Positions 1 to 8,468 are shown, numbered from the stretch's first letter. The stretch is 64,000 nucleotides of DNA from CAVRQM01 sp963756975 (GCA_963756975.1 CAVWPS010000002.1:620001-684000); one strand, 5' to 3'. Numbers and translations are program-made. Notes: generated by a model not told the origin, from the letters alone.

Positions 1-1
1 G

Positions 2-2842
2 ACCGGGGCCGCGCACACCTACACCAGCACGGCGACGTTCGATCCGCAGGGGGCGACCGGGACCGACCTGCTGCTCGGCTTGTCCAACTACCAGGAATAC
101 GGCTTCGACGCCGCGCCCGCGACGCTGCAAGCCATCGAGCTGACCGTCACCGAGGGGACGCTCACCCTGCTCGACGACCGGTTCACGTCCCTCTCGGCCG
201 CGGAGACGTTCTTCACCGACAACGTGATCGGCTTCGGCGCATCGCCCAACATGCCGATCCAGGTGAAGCTCGCCGTCACCGCGTCCGGGGCCGGTGGCTT
301 CGGCGTCGACCTGTTGCTCGGCACCGGCGACACCGAGCCGGCCTGCTTCGCCCACGGCACCCTGATCGCGACGCCGGACGGCGAGGTCGCGGTGGAGGAT
401 TTGGTGATCGGCGACCGCGTCACCACCGCGTCCGGCTCCGCGCGGGACATCACCTGGATCGGCCGGCGCAGCTACGCGGCCGCGTTCGCGGCCGCCAACC
501 CCGGCGTGCGCCCGGTGCTGATCCGCGCGGGCGCGCTGGCCGACGGCGTCCCGGCCCGCGACCTGTTCGTGTCGCCCCAGCACGCCATGCTGATCGACGG
601 CATGCTGATCCCGGCGATCGCGCTGCGGAACGGGGCCAGCATCGCCCAGGCCGACGCGGTCGGGGCGGTCCACTACGTCCACCTCGAGCTGTCGTCGCAC
701 GACGTCGTCCTCGCCGAGGGCGCTCCGGCCGAAACGTTCGTCGACGACGACAGCCGCGGCATCTTCCACAACGCCCACGAATTCGCGGCGCTCTACCCGG
801 ACGCGGTCCGGAGCGCGGCCAAGTTCTGCGCCCCGCGGCTCGAGGACGGCGAGGCGCTGGAGGCGATCCGCTTGCGCATCGCGGCGCGCGCGTGCGGCGC
901 GCCGGCGGTGCCGTCCGCCGTGACGGGGTATGTCGACCGGGTCGATCGGGCCGGACTGACCGGCTGGGCGTGGGATGCGGGCGATCCGTCGGCGCACGTG
1001 ACCCTTCGCGTCCTGGACGGCGAAGCGGTGATCGGCCGCGTGACCGCGAACGCCTTCCGCCCGGACCTCGTGGACGCCGGCATCGGCGACGGGCGGCGCG
1101 GTTTCACGCTGGCGTTCCCGGGCGGCCTCGCGCCGCACGTGCCGCATCTGATCCGGGTCGTCCGCGACTCCGACGGCGCCGAGCTGAACGGCTCGCCGTG
1201 GCGGCTCGACCCGCTTCCGGCAATCGCCACGGACGGGGCTGCCCAGGGCTACTTCGATCATTGCACACGCGACGTGCTGCGCGGCTGGGCGCTCGATCCC
1301 GATCGGCCGGACGAGCCGGTGGCCTTGCAGGTGCTCGACAACGGCGTGCCGATCGGCCGCATCCTGGCCAACCGGCATCGGCCGGACCTGGTCGCGTCCG
1401 GCGTCGGCACCGGCCGGCACGCGTTCGAGTTCGCCGTCCCGGGCGGCCTCTCGCCGCTCGCCCGCCACGTCATCTCCGTCCGGCGCGAGTCCGACGGCAC
1501 CGACCTGTCCGGCTCGCCCTCGGTGATCGAGACGGCCGAGACGTTCGACGCCGACCTCGAGGCCGGCATCTCGCGCGCCGTCGCCGCCCTGGCTCCGGGC
1601 GACGCGCGGCGGGCAAACGTGCTGTCGTTCCTCGCGGCGCAGGCGGACCGTCTGTTGCAAGCCCAAGCCGATGAGGACGCAAGGCGGGCGGCGCGGCGGG
1701 GCCGGACGCCGACGGCTCTGCGTGCCCTGGTGATCGACACGGCATGGCCCGCCGCCGATCGCGACGCCGGTTCGCGCGCCATCCTGTCGCATATCGGGGC
1801 GCTGCGGCGGCTCGGCTATTCGGTCAGCCTCGCCGCCGCCGCGACCGGGGCACCCGACGCCGCCACGGTCGCGGCACTCGAGGACCGGGGCATCGCCTGT
1901 TGCCGGGTGCCGTTCTACGGCTCGGTCGAGGAAGTGCTCCGCCGGCAGGCCGGGTGTTTCGACCTGATCTACCTGCACCGGCTGTCGAGCGCGTCCAGCT
2001 ATCTCGCCCTCGCCCGCCGGCACCATCCGGCGGCGAGCATCCTATACGGCGTCGCCGACCTCCATCATCTCCGCCTCGCGCGGCAGGCGGCGGTCGAGCG
2101 GCGGCCGGAGCTGCTCGCGGCGAGCCGGCGGGCGCGGATCGAGGAGGGGATGGCGGCGCTGTCGGCCGACGTCGTGATCACCCACTCGCCGGTCGAGGCG
2201 GCGATCCTGCGCGAGATGGTCCCCGACGCGCGGGTCCATGTCGTGCCCTGGGACGTGCCGGTGAACCCGACGCGCGTCGCGTTCGCCGACCGGACCGGGG
2301 TGGCGTTCGTCGGCAGCTACCACCACGCGCCGAACGTCGACGCCGCGCGCGTGCTGGTCGAGGCGGTGATGCCGATCGTCTGGCGGACGGCACCCTGGAT
2401 CGAGTGCGTCCTGGCCGGCAGCGGAATGCCGGAGGCGATGCGGCGCTGGGCACGCCCCGGCGTGGTTCCGCTGGGCCCGGTGCAGGCGCTGGACGACGTG
2501 TTCGCCCGGGTGCGGCTCACGGCGGCCCCGCTCCGCTACGGGGCCGGGGTCAAGGGCAAGGTGCTCGACAGTTGGGCCGCCGGTCTCCCGTGCGTGATGA
2601 GCCCCGTGGCGGCCGAGGGACTAAGCCTGCCGCACGCGTTGTCGGCGACGGTCGGCGCGGACATGGCCGGGATCGCGGCGGAAATCGTCCGGCTGCACGA
2701 GGACGAAGCCGCCCACGCGCAGGCCGCCGCCGCCGGGCTTGCGACGATCGACGGCGAGTTCGGCGTGGCGCGGGTCGATGCGGCGCTGGCTGGCGCGATC
2801 GATTGGCGTGCGGCGGCCATCCAGTCGCGCAACTCGGCCTAG
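2..2842 (+). CDS. Hint-domain / GWAxD-repeat / glycosyltransferase fusion protein (5' end missing)
   Basis: The frame is open from the left edge, so the gene is truncated; the TTG at 80 is not a necessary start. Numbered from that TTG there are 920 residues. Residues about 88-230 are an intein-like Hint domain: Cys at 89 in ACFAHGT, then GDRV, then a histidine in SPQHAML. Two related repeats follow at about 282-375 and 389-485, each with GY-D, GWAWD or GWALD, RPDL and SGSP-like blocks. Residues about 547-920 look like a GT4-type glycosyltransferase that ends with a GVKGKVLDSWAAGLPCV block, a typical nucleotide-sugar-binding C-lobe. Hint domains autoprocess in known families. A self-cleaving surface or export protein carrying a glycosyltransferase is inference. 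Domain identities are fairly sure; the role is unknown. Confidence 0.8.
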   Translation, partial: TGAAHTYTSTATFDPQGATGTDLLLGLSNYQEYGFDAAPATLQAIELTVTEGTLTLLDDRFTSLSAAETFFTDNVIGFGASPNMPIQVKLAVTASGAGGFGVDLLLGTGDTEPACFAHGTLIATPDGEVAVEDLVIGDRVTTASGSARDITWIGRRSYAAAFAAANPGVRPVLIRAGALADGVPARDLFVSPQHAMLIDGMLIPAIALRNGASIAQADAVGAVHYVHLELSSHDVVLAEGAPAETFVDDDSRGIFHNAHEFAALYPDAVRSAAKFCAPRLEDGEALEAIRLRIAARACGAPAVPSAVTGYVDRVDRAGLTGWAWDAGDPSAHVTLRVLDGEAVIGRVTANAFRPDLVDAGIGDGRRGFTLAFPGGLAPHVPHLIRVVRDSDGAELNGSPWRLDPLPAIATDGAAQGYFDHCTRDVLRGWALDPDRPDEPVALQVLDNGVPIGRILANRHRPDLVASGVGTGRHAFEFAVPGGLSPLARHVISVRRESDGTDLSGSPSVIETAETFDADLEAGISRAVAALAPGDARRANVLSFLAAQADRLLQAQADEDARRAARRGRTPTALRALVIDTAWPAADRDAGSRAILSHIGALRRLGYSVSLAAAATGAPDAATVAALEDRGIACCRVPFYGSVEEVLRRQAGCFDLIYLHRLSSASSYLALARRHHPAASILYGVADLHHLRLARQAAVERRPELLAASRRARIEEGMAALSADVVITHSPVEAAILREMVPDARVHVVPWDVPVNPTRVAFADRTGVAFVGSYHHAPNVDAARVLVEAVMPIVWRTAPWIECVLAGSGMPEAMRRWARPGVVPLGPVQALDDVFARVRLTAAPLRYGAGVKGKVLDSWAAGLPCVMSPVAAEGLSLPHALSATVGADMAGIAAEIVRLHEDEAAHAQAAAAGLATIDGEFGVARVDAALAGAIDWRAAAIQSRNSA

Positions 2843-3014
2843 GATGACAGCGGCGTATCGTGAATAGCTGGGCTTGCCGTGCGGCGGTTTGGTGAGATTG
2901 TCTCCAGGGCGACCAGGCGCTGCTGCCTGGCTGCCTTGGCAAGCCGCCCCGATACGGAGGCGCCGGACGAGGTCCGGATCACTTGGGTCTAGGCTCAGCC
3001 AACCGAGCCAAGCG
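2843..3014. other. Spacer with no gene seen
   Basis: Lies between the Hint-glycosyltransferase gene and the OYE remnant. No coding or structural signal is recognised. Confidence 0.4.
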
Positions 3015-3354
3015 TCACATCGCCAGCTCTGACGCCTTGATGTCGGCGATGGGCCCAAGGATCGCCGGATCGAAATCCCGGAGGGCGACGCGCTCGGACA
3101 AGCGCCGGGGAAGGTCGGGGTTCGCCAGCGCCCCGCGGCCGAAAGTGACGATATCGGCACCGTCACGCAGTGCCGCGACCGCCTGTCCGGTGCCGTGCAG
3201 GCCGCCGTTGGCGAAGATCGCCGCCCCGGGCGCGTGGCGCTTGGCGAGTTGCATCAAGGACGGGCCGGCGGCGGCGAAAGCGGGCGAGGCCGTTCTTGAC
3301 CGCATGGCCGTTGATCGTGGGCGGCGCGAACAGCGCGCCGGTGTCGAAGTCCAT
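3015..3354 (-). pseudogene. Old yellow enzyme (NADH:flavin oxidoreductase) remnant, internally deleted
   Basis: From ATG at 3354 the minus strand encodes an OYE-like N terminus (ALFAPPTINGHAVKNG), the family's first strand. Within about 25 residues the frame shifts and the text becomes the C-terminal third of an OYE: FANGGLHG, then a DIVTFGRGALANPDLP block (the FMN-phosphate region), ending at 3015. OYEs are about 350 residues, so roughly 230-250 central residues are gone, including the catalytic H/N-H pair. It lies divergent from a LysR gene at 3566, a common regulator-target arrangement. It is very unlikely to make an active enzyme. Confidence 0.75.
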
Positions 3355-3537
3355 CGTCCAGACCTCCACGGGCATTAAAGCGGGCGCAGCCAAGCCAAAG
3401 CGATTGGTCGTTCGCTCGTCGTTCTGGATTTAACCGTCGCGGGTGAGGCCAACAGGATAGGTCGACCGATCCGCAGTGCATCGCGCGGTGTTACGATACG
3501 ATCTCGACCAGGTGACGCGCGGAATGCGGATGGACGA

Positions 3538-3555
3538 TAAGCGGTATATCGCTTA
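3538..3555. promoter_or_regulatory. Candidate LysR operator upstream of the LysR gene at 3566
   Basis: A perfect inverted repeat TAAGCG-N6-CGCTTA sits 10 bases before the LysR start, between it and the divergent OYE remnant. LysR regulators usually bind dyads in such divergent spacers. Binding is inferred. Confidence 0.45.
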
Positions 3556-3565
3556 GCGTTATAAT

Positions 3566-4462
3566 ATGGATCTTGCAGACGTGGCTCTGTTCCGCGCCAT
3601 CGCGTCCGTCGGCAGTCTGTCGGCCGCGGCCCGTCAGAGGGGCATGACGCCGATGTTGGTCAGCCGCAGGTTGGCGGCCCTCGAAGCCGAATTGGGCGCT
3701 CGCCTGTTTCATCGCACGACACGATCCTTGTCGCTGACGCCGGAGGGCGAGGCGTTTCTGCCCCACGCCGCCACACTCATGGACGCTCGGGATTCGGCGC
3801 TCGATTCGATCTCGTCCGGTGCTTCGGGCCTCTCGGGCGTCCTGAAGATCACCGCGCCGAACGTGATCGGCCACGCCGTCGTCGTCCCTGTCGTGGCTGC
3901 CATGATCGCCGACAATCCCGGGCTCCGGGTCGATTTGCTCCTGAGCGACGGCGTCGTCGACATCGCGACGGCGGGATTGGACGTCGCCGTTCGCGTGGCC
4001 CTGATGAAGCCGTCGGAGATGATCGCGACGAGGGTCGCCGACAATCCGTTCACCCTGTGCGCGTCGCCGGCCTACATCGCACGCTTCGGAGAACCCGCGA
4101 CGGCGAACGACTTGATGGCCCACGCCTGCATCAAGCTTCATGCGATGGAGAACTGGCCGTTCACCCGTGATGGCGATCTCATTCGGGTGCGGATCAGTGG
4201 TCCATTGTCGGCCAGCACCGTCGACGCGGTGCGAGCGGCCTGCGTCGCCGGTGTCGGCATCGCCATGTTGACCTACTGGGATGTGCACGAGCAGATCGGG
4301 CGCGGAGACCTGAGGCGGATCGCCCTGGCCGACGCCGAACCGCTGGAAGTCGGGATCTGGGCCGTTTTCCCGACCCGCACCCAAGTGCCCGCCCGCGTGC
4401 GAGCGTTTATCGACGCATTGCGGAATCGATTGCTGACCACAGCCCAGGTGACGAAGCGCTGA
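3566..4462 (+). CDS. LysR-family transcriptional regulator
   Basis: 298 residues, normal LTTR length. The N-terminal winged helix-turn-helix covers about residues 1-60 (GSLSAAARQRGMTPMLVSRR, then LGARLFHRTTRSLSLT). The effector-binding domain runs from about 90 to 295. It is divergent from the OYE remnant at 3015-3354, which was probably its target. The ATG at 3566 follows the inverted repeat at 3538-3555. No frame damage is seen, so the regulator appears intact although its likely partner is dead; its present effector and regulon are unknown. Confidence 0.88.
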   Translation: MDLADVALFRAIASVGSLSAAARQRGMTPMLVSRRLAALEAELGARLFHRTTRSLSLTPEGEAFLPHAATLMDARDSALDSISSGASGLSGVLKITAPNVIGHAVVVPVVAAMIADNPGLRVDLLLSDGVVDIATAGLDVAVRVALMKPSEMIATRVADNPFTLCASPAYIARFGEPATANDLMAHACIKLHAMENWPFTRDGDLIRVRISGPLSASTVDAVRAACVAGVGIAMLTYWDVHEQIGRGDLRRIALADAEPLEVGIWAVFPTRTQVPARVRAFIDALRNRLLTTAQVTKR

Positions 4463-4603
4463 TCGGGGCGGATGTCATGATCTCGAAGTCCCACCGGCGT
4501 CGCTCACCGGCCAACGTGTCCGGTCGCTGGCTGACGGATCGTCCGCGAATTCGAACCAGCTCGCTTCGGCTCACCAAGGGCCGCCACGGCGAATAGGGCG
4601 GAG

Positions 4604-5567
4604 TCAGGACCGACTCGCCTCATAAGCAATGCGGTATTGATCGATGCCGCTGGCGAATGTCGCACGTCGCTCGTGCCATCCTGTCGCCGCCCTGATTTTG
4701 TCCGAGCCGACCCACTGCCAGTAATTGAACAGCCAGTTGACGTCGCCGAATTTGAATTCGCGAGTTGGCGCCTCGAACGCCAGATCCAGCCCGTAGGAGC
4801 GGGCGAGCGCCTCTCCGATCTCGCGCGCCGTCTCATAGCGTCGGTTCGAGATGTTGTAGGCCTGGTTCGCGATCGCACTCCGGTCCGGATGTTCGGCCAG
4901 GGCCACATAGGCGTCCGCGCAATCGTCGACGTGGCAGGAGTGCATGACGGCGTCTGGATCACCGGCGATGGTCATGACGTCGCGGCTGCGCGCCGCGAGG
5001 TCGAACAAGCGAGCCATACAAGCTCGACGACAGCCCGTAGACGATCGTCGGTCGCAAGACGACCGCGTCGTACGGCGTCTCGGCCTTATCGAGGAGCCGC
5101 GCCCCGAACGTGCAGCGTGGGACCAGGACGGCGGAGGCGGAGGCGGGAACGAGCGGGCTTTCTTCCGTGTGCGGCGCGAGCGCGGGATCACCGTGCTTCC
5201 GCTTCATCGCGCCATAGTCCTTGCAGCCGCTCGAGAACATGACCAGCGGCCGCCGTCCCGCGGCTTCGCTGCGGGCGACCGCCTTGTCCAGCATGCCCCG
5301 CACCGCCGCCAAGTGCCCCGAGGGATCGGTCCGGTCCTCGGTATTGGACACCACGACATCGAATGTCAGGTCGCCGAGACCGTCGAGGCTCCCCGCATCG
5401 CTCGGGCCGACGAGCGGCTGGATCTCGTTGCGCGCGAGGTCGCCGACCGCCTCCTCCCGGCGCACCAACCCATAGGTCCGCCAGCCGGCCCGGGCGAACG
5501 CCTTGGCCACGGCGTTTCCGACATAGCCGTTGGCCCCCGTTACGAGGACCGTCCGTTGCGCCACCAT
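4604..5567 (-). pseudogene. NAD(P)-dependent epimerase/dehydratase-like oxidoreductase, frameshifted
   Basis: Starts at ATG 5567 behind a GGAGAG ribosome-binding site. The N terminus has the Rossmann motif TGANGYVG, and residues up to VVLRPTIVYG match the extended SDR fold. Near position 5018 the reading frame shifts: the first frame soon ends in an Arg-rich tail, while the next frame carries the continuation (MARLFDLAARSRD, HSCHVDDCADAYVAL, YNISNRRYE) to a stop at 4604. One indel would join the two into about 320 residues, a normal length. It could be a real pseudogene or a sequencing error; the L5 gene in this window has a similar one-base shift. It sits downstream of tetR on the same strand, with two candidate TetR operators just upstream. 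Confidence 0.7.
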
Positions 5568-6385
5568 CTTTCTCTCCGTTGCAGCCGGTTCCCGCTCGCG
5601 AGGTCCCGAAGCACCGGCTCCAAGCCTCTCCGGTTGGGATGTCGCGTCCGCGCGAGGTTGAGATACGCGGCGTATGTACCCGGCCTGCGCGAATGCGTCA
5701 ATTCGGATACGCTTCGTATTTGGGAGAAAGGAGTCTCTGGTGCGACACGGCGGAGCCGGGCCGAGGCGATGGACGTCAGCCGGACGCACCTGTTCTCCGC
5801 CGGCGGCTGACTGCCTAGTCTCGGCTCGCGAGGAAACCCTTCGGCCATGAGCCGGAACGCCTCGACCGCCTTCGGCAGAACGACATGCGGCTCGTCGCTC
5901 GCGGCGATCCACAGCGCTGCATTGAACGCCGTGCCGCTCAGAAGGCGTGACGCGGCCTCGATATCGACCGGCTTCATGACACCATCGGCGATCAGATCGG
6001 CGACCGCCCGCTTCGTCATGTCCAGGCACGCATTCTGGCTGGGCCACCTCGACGGGTCGCCCAGAAAGGCGGGCCCGTCCAACAGGACGATCCGCCGCAC
6101 CTCCGGGTCCAACGCCATCTCGATATAGGCCACACCTTCCGCCAGCAGCCTGTCCCATGGGTCCGCGGCAGCCGCTCCCGCCTGATGCGCGCGCGCGGCC
6201 ATCTCGCCATCGACTTGGGCGACGACGGCGGCCAGCAGCCCCTTCTTGTCGCCGAAGCCATGGTAGAGGGCGCCACGGGTGAGGCCGACCTGCGCGGTGA
6301 GATCGTCCATCGACGCGGCGGCGAAACCCGATGCCGCGAACGCCTTTCGCGCTGCCCCGATCAGCTTGGTGTGGTTCTCCGCCAT
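5540..6385 (-). CDS. TetR/AcrR-family repressor with unusual C-terminal read-through
   Basis: The N-terminal DNA-binding domain is clear (AARKAFAASGFAAASMDDL, VGLTRGALYHGFGDKKGLL). I place the start at ATG 6385; the upstream ATG at 6433 lies inside a candidate operator. TetR proteins are about 190-200 residues, yet this frame continues to 281 residues, running through the spacer and 28 bases into the epimerase gene. The extra tail translates two operator repeats and looks non-coding. A TAG occurs in another frame near 5814, where a normal TetR would stop, so a late indel may have removed the stop. It probably represses itself, the epimerase and the divergent RidA gene through the ATAC-N5-GTAT dyads. 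The ligand is unknown. Confidence 0.82.
   Translation of the reverse strand: MAENHTKLIGAARKAFAASGFAAASMDDLTAQVGLTRGALYHGFGDKKGLLAAVVAQVDGEMAARAHQAGAAAADPWDRLLAEGVAYIEMALDPEVRRIVLLDGPAFLGDPSRWPSQNACLDMTKRAVADLIADGVMKPVDIEAASRLLSGTAFNAALWIAASDEPHVVLPKAVEAFRLMAEGFPREPRLGSQPPAENRCVRLTSIASARLRRVAPETPFSQIRSVSELTHSRRPGTYAAYLNLARTRHPNRRGLEPVLRDLASGNRLQRRERWWRNGRSS
5663..5675. promoter_or_regulatory. Candidate TetR operator 1 (ATAC-N5-GTAT)
   Basis: ATACGCGGCGTAT, a 13-base perfect dyad about 95 bases upstream of the epimerase start at 5567. It has the same core as the site at 6480-6494. Confidence 0.65.
5707..5719. promoter_or_regulatory. Candidate TetR operator 2 (ATAC-N5-GTAT)
   Basis: ATACGCTTCGTAT, a dyad with the same arms and N5 spacing, centred 44 bases from operator 1. 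The pair probably controls the epimerase promoter. Confidence 0.55.
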
Positions 6386-6430
6386 CGTCTCGGCGCGGCG
6401 CTTTGCGGCCAAAGCAATCTCCCCAGCTGG

Positions 6431-6445
6431 CATACCGCGCGTATG
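6431..6445. promoter_or_regulatory. Candidate TetR operator 3 (CATAC-N5-GTATG)
   Basis: CATAC-CGCGC-GTATG lies in the spacer between tetR (start 6385) and the divergent RidA gene (start 6570). Its left arm overlaps a possible upstream ATG of tetR. Confidence 0.6.
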
Positions 6446-6479
6446 CGGACTTGACGGTCAGTGCCCATTCGTGATTTCA

Positions 6480-6494
6480 CATACGCGGCGTATG
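6480..6494. promoter_or_regulatory. Candidate TetR operator 4 (CATAC-N5-GTATG)
   Basis: CATAC-GCGGC-GTATG. The 13-base core is identical to operator 1 and its centre is 49 bases from operator 3. It lies upstream of the RidA gene. Confidence 0.65.
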
Positions 6495-6569
6495 TAGCTA
6501 CCCCGGCTTCGCTGGCGTGTCCAGCAGAGCTGGCCGGGTGCGTACGCTCTCACCGTGAAAGGACACCGC

Positions 6570-7367
6570 ATGGCCCAGCGTAAGGCAGTGTTTCCCGCCA
6601 GCCGACAAACCCTGTACCAGAAGCACGGATATTCCGCCGCGGTGCGATCGGACGACCTGTTGTTCGTGTCGGGTCAGGTCGGCAGCCGCGACGACGGCTC
6701 GCCCGAGCCGGATTTCGAGGCTCAGGTTCGCCGAGCCTTCGCCAATCTGGAAGCCACGCTCGCCGCGGGAGGCTGCACATTCGACGACGTCGTCGACGTG
6801 ACGTCGTTCCACACCGATCCGGAAACGCAGATGGGCGCGGTCAGGGCGGTGAAGAACGAGACGTTCCCGCGAACCCCGTATCCGACCTGGACCGCTATCG
6901 GAGTCAACTGGCTCGCCGGCTTCGACTTCGAGATCAAGGTCACCGCGCGAATTCCGACTCGTCCGTCGGCGTCGGTAAGCCGCCGCAACCCTCCGACGAT
7001 GTGGGATATGGGAGCGCTCGGGTACTCGCACATCAGTGTCGCCGAGCCAGGCCGCCTCGCCTTCCTGTCCGGCCAGATCGCGGTGGCGTCCGGCGATGAG
7101 GATATGCCCGAAGACGTCGCCGGCCAGGCACGGCTTGCGACAGCCAGCCTGGCCGCCGCACTCACGGACCTGGGGGCGACCGCGCGCGACATCGTCCTGT
7201 TGCGCGTCTACGTCGTGAATGCGACCAGCGAAGCGTTCGGGCAGGCCGCCACCGCGTTACGCGAACTGTTCGGGGACGCGATGCCCAGCATCACGACGAT
7301 CGGCGTCCAGTCGCTCTATAGGCCGGCGATCAAGGTCGAGATCGAGATGGTGGTGCGTCTCCCCTGA
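6570..7367 (+). CDS. Tandem RidA/YjgF-family protein (two domains)
   Basis: About 265 residues from ATG 6570, chosen because AAAGGA lies 7 bases upstream; a GTG at 6555 is in frame but less likely. Two RidA-type domains occur in tandem: the first about residues 10-130 (LLFVSGQVGSRDDG, ending FEIKVTARIP), the second about 145-265 (RLAFLSGQIAV, ending IEIEMVVRLP). RidA proteins are normally single domains of about 130 residues that form trimers and hydrolyse reactive enamine/imine intermediates; other YjgF clades have other substrates. Neither C-terminal arm shows the usual IEAIA ending, so imine deaminase activity is uncertain. It is divergent from tetR across two operator-like dyads. Confidence 0.87.
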   Translation: MAQRKAVFPASRQTLYQKHGYSAAVRSDDLLFVSGQVGSRDDGSPEPDFEAQVRRAFANLEATLAAGGCTFDDVVDVTSFHTDPETQMGAVRAVKNETFPRTPYPTWTAIGVNWLAGFDFEIKVTARIPTRPSASVSRRNPPTMWDMGALGYSHISVAEPGRLAFLSGQIAVASGDEDMPEDVAGQARLATASLAAALTDLGATARDIVLLRVYVVNATSEAFGQAATALRELFGDAMPSITTIGVQSLYRPAIKVEIEMVVRLP

Positions 7368-7456
7368 CCACTGGAGGACCGCTCCCGGCCATCGAACTTC
7401 GGCGGGCGCGTCGAGGGCCGTATCTTTCCGCATCTCGGCGCGTCCCAGGCTTGGGC

Positions 7457-8344
7457 CTAGGTTGCGGGGACGTTTTCCGCAAACCAGCTGACGAAGGCGA
7501 GCGCCTTTGCCGTCGGCAGTCTGCCGCTCGGAAACAGGGCCCACAGATCCGCGTTCGGGAGCTTCCAATCGCTCAGCACCGGGACGACGGTCCCGTTCGC
7601 AAGCTCCGGTCCCATCATCCACCCCGAACTGATCGCGAGGCCGAGGCCCGCGATGACCGCCTCACGAACGCCCTCGGCCGCACTGAAGGACAGCCGGGTG
7701 GGGATGCGAATGGACGTCTCAGCGGTCGCGCGACGAAAGTGCCATTCCTCCGCCACCAGCCCCTGAGTGTAGACAAGCGCGGTGTGGCCGAGGAGATCGC
7801 GCGGAGCGGCCGGAGTGCCCATTCGCGAGAGATAGGCCGGGCTCGCCACGACCGATCGTGGACTTGTCGCGAGTTTACGTGCGGTGAGGCTGGAGTCGGG
7901 TAGCTCGCCCGCACGCAGGGCCACGTCGATATTTCCTTCGACCAAATCGATGTAGCGGTCGTCCATGACGAAATCGACGCGAAGATTGGGATGCGCGTCC
8001 AGGAATGCGCCCATCCTCGGCACGATATGCAGCCTCGCGAAGGTGACGGACGCACACACGACCAATCGTCCATCGAGCCCCTTGCCAAACAAGCGGGCGG
8101 CGGTCTCGGCCTCATCGGCCTCCGCGAGGGTGCGGCGCGCCCGTTCGTAGAAAGCCTGGCCAGCGTCGGTGGGGTGGAGCTTGCGAGTCGACCGGACGAG
8201 AAGTCGGACTTGGAGCCGATCTTCCAGCGCCGCGATCATCTTCGACACGGCCGGCTGCCCAATCCGCAAATCGCGCCCGGCCGCGGAGAAGGAGCCGGTC
8301 TCGACGACGCGGACGAGGACTTCCATCGCGTGTAAGCGGTCCAT
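7457..8344 (-). CDS. LysR-family transcriptional regulator
   Basis: 295 residues from ATG 8344; an in-frame ATG at 8356 would add four residues. The start MDRLHAMEVLVRVVETGSFS is typical of the subfamily. The HTH covers about residues 10-60 (RIGQPAVSKMIAALEDRL) and the substrate-binding domain about 88-290. It is divergent from the peroxiredoxin gene at 8469, with an inverted repeat at 8358-8374 between them, so it probably controls that gene and itself. The effector is unknown. Confidence 0.88.
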   Translation of the reverse strand: MDRLHAMEVLVRVVETGSFSAAGRDLRIGQPAVSKMIAALEDRLQVRLLVRSTRKLHPTDAGQAFYERARRTLAEADEAETAARLFGKGLDGRLVVCASVTFARLHIVPRMGAFLDAHPNLRVDFVMDDRYIDLVEGNIDVALRAGELPDSSLTARKLATSPRSVVASPAYLSRMGTPAAPRDLLGHTALVYTQGLVAEEWHFRRATAETSIRIPTRLSFSAAEGVREAVIAGLGLAISSGWMMGPELANGTVVPVLSDWKLPNADLWALFPSGRLPTAKALAFVSWFAENVPAT

Positions 8345-8357
8345 TCGGCAAGCCATC

Positions 8358-8374
8358 TATTCTAAGTGGGAATA
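8358..8374. promoter_or_regulatory. Candidate LysR box (TATTC-N7-GAATA)
   Basis: A perfect dyad of the T-N11-A type, in the divergent spacer between the LysR gene (start 8344) and the peroxiredoxin gene (start 8469). Function is inferred from position and shape. Confidence 0.5.
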
Positions 8375-8468
8375 AGTCATATCGCCCCAGGCGCGCTTCC
8401 GCAATCGGGTCGAGTGGCTCATTTGGGTCCCACGCCAGCGATATTGCTGGACCGCCGAGGAGACTTCG

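Noticed and set aside
892..1674. Arg-rich 260-codon frame inside the Hint-glycosyltransferase gene
   Set aside because: Shadow frame of the large gene.
6521..6533. Short dyad CCAGC-N3-GCTGG as a fifth TetR site
   Set aside because: Different arms from the ATAC-N5-GTAT dyads; could occur by chance in GC-rich DNA.
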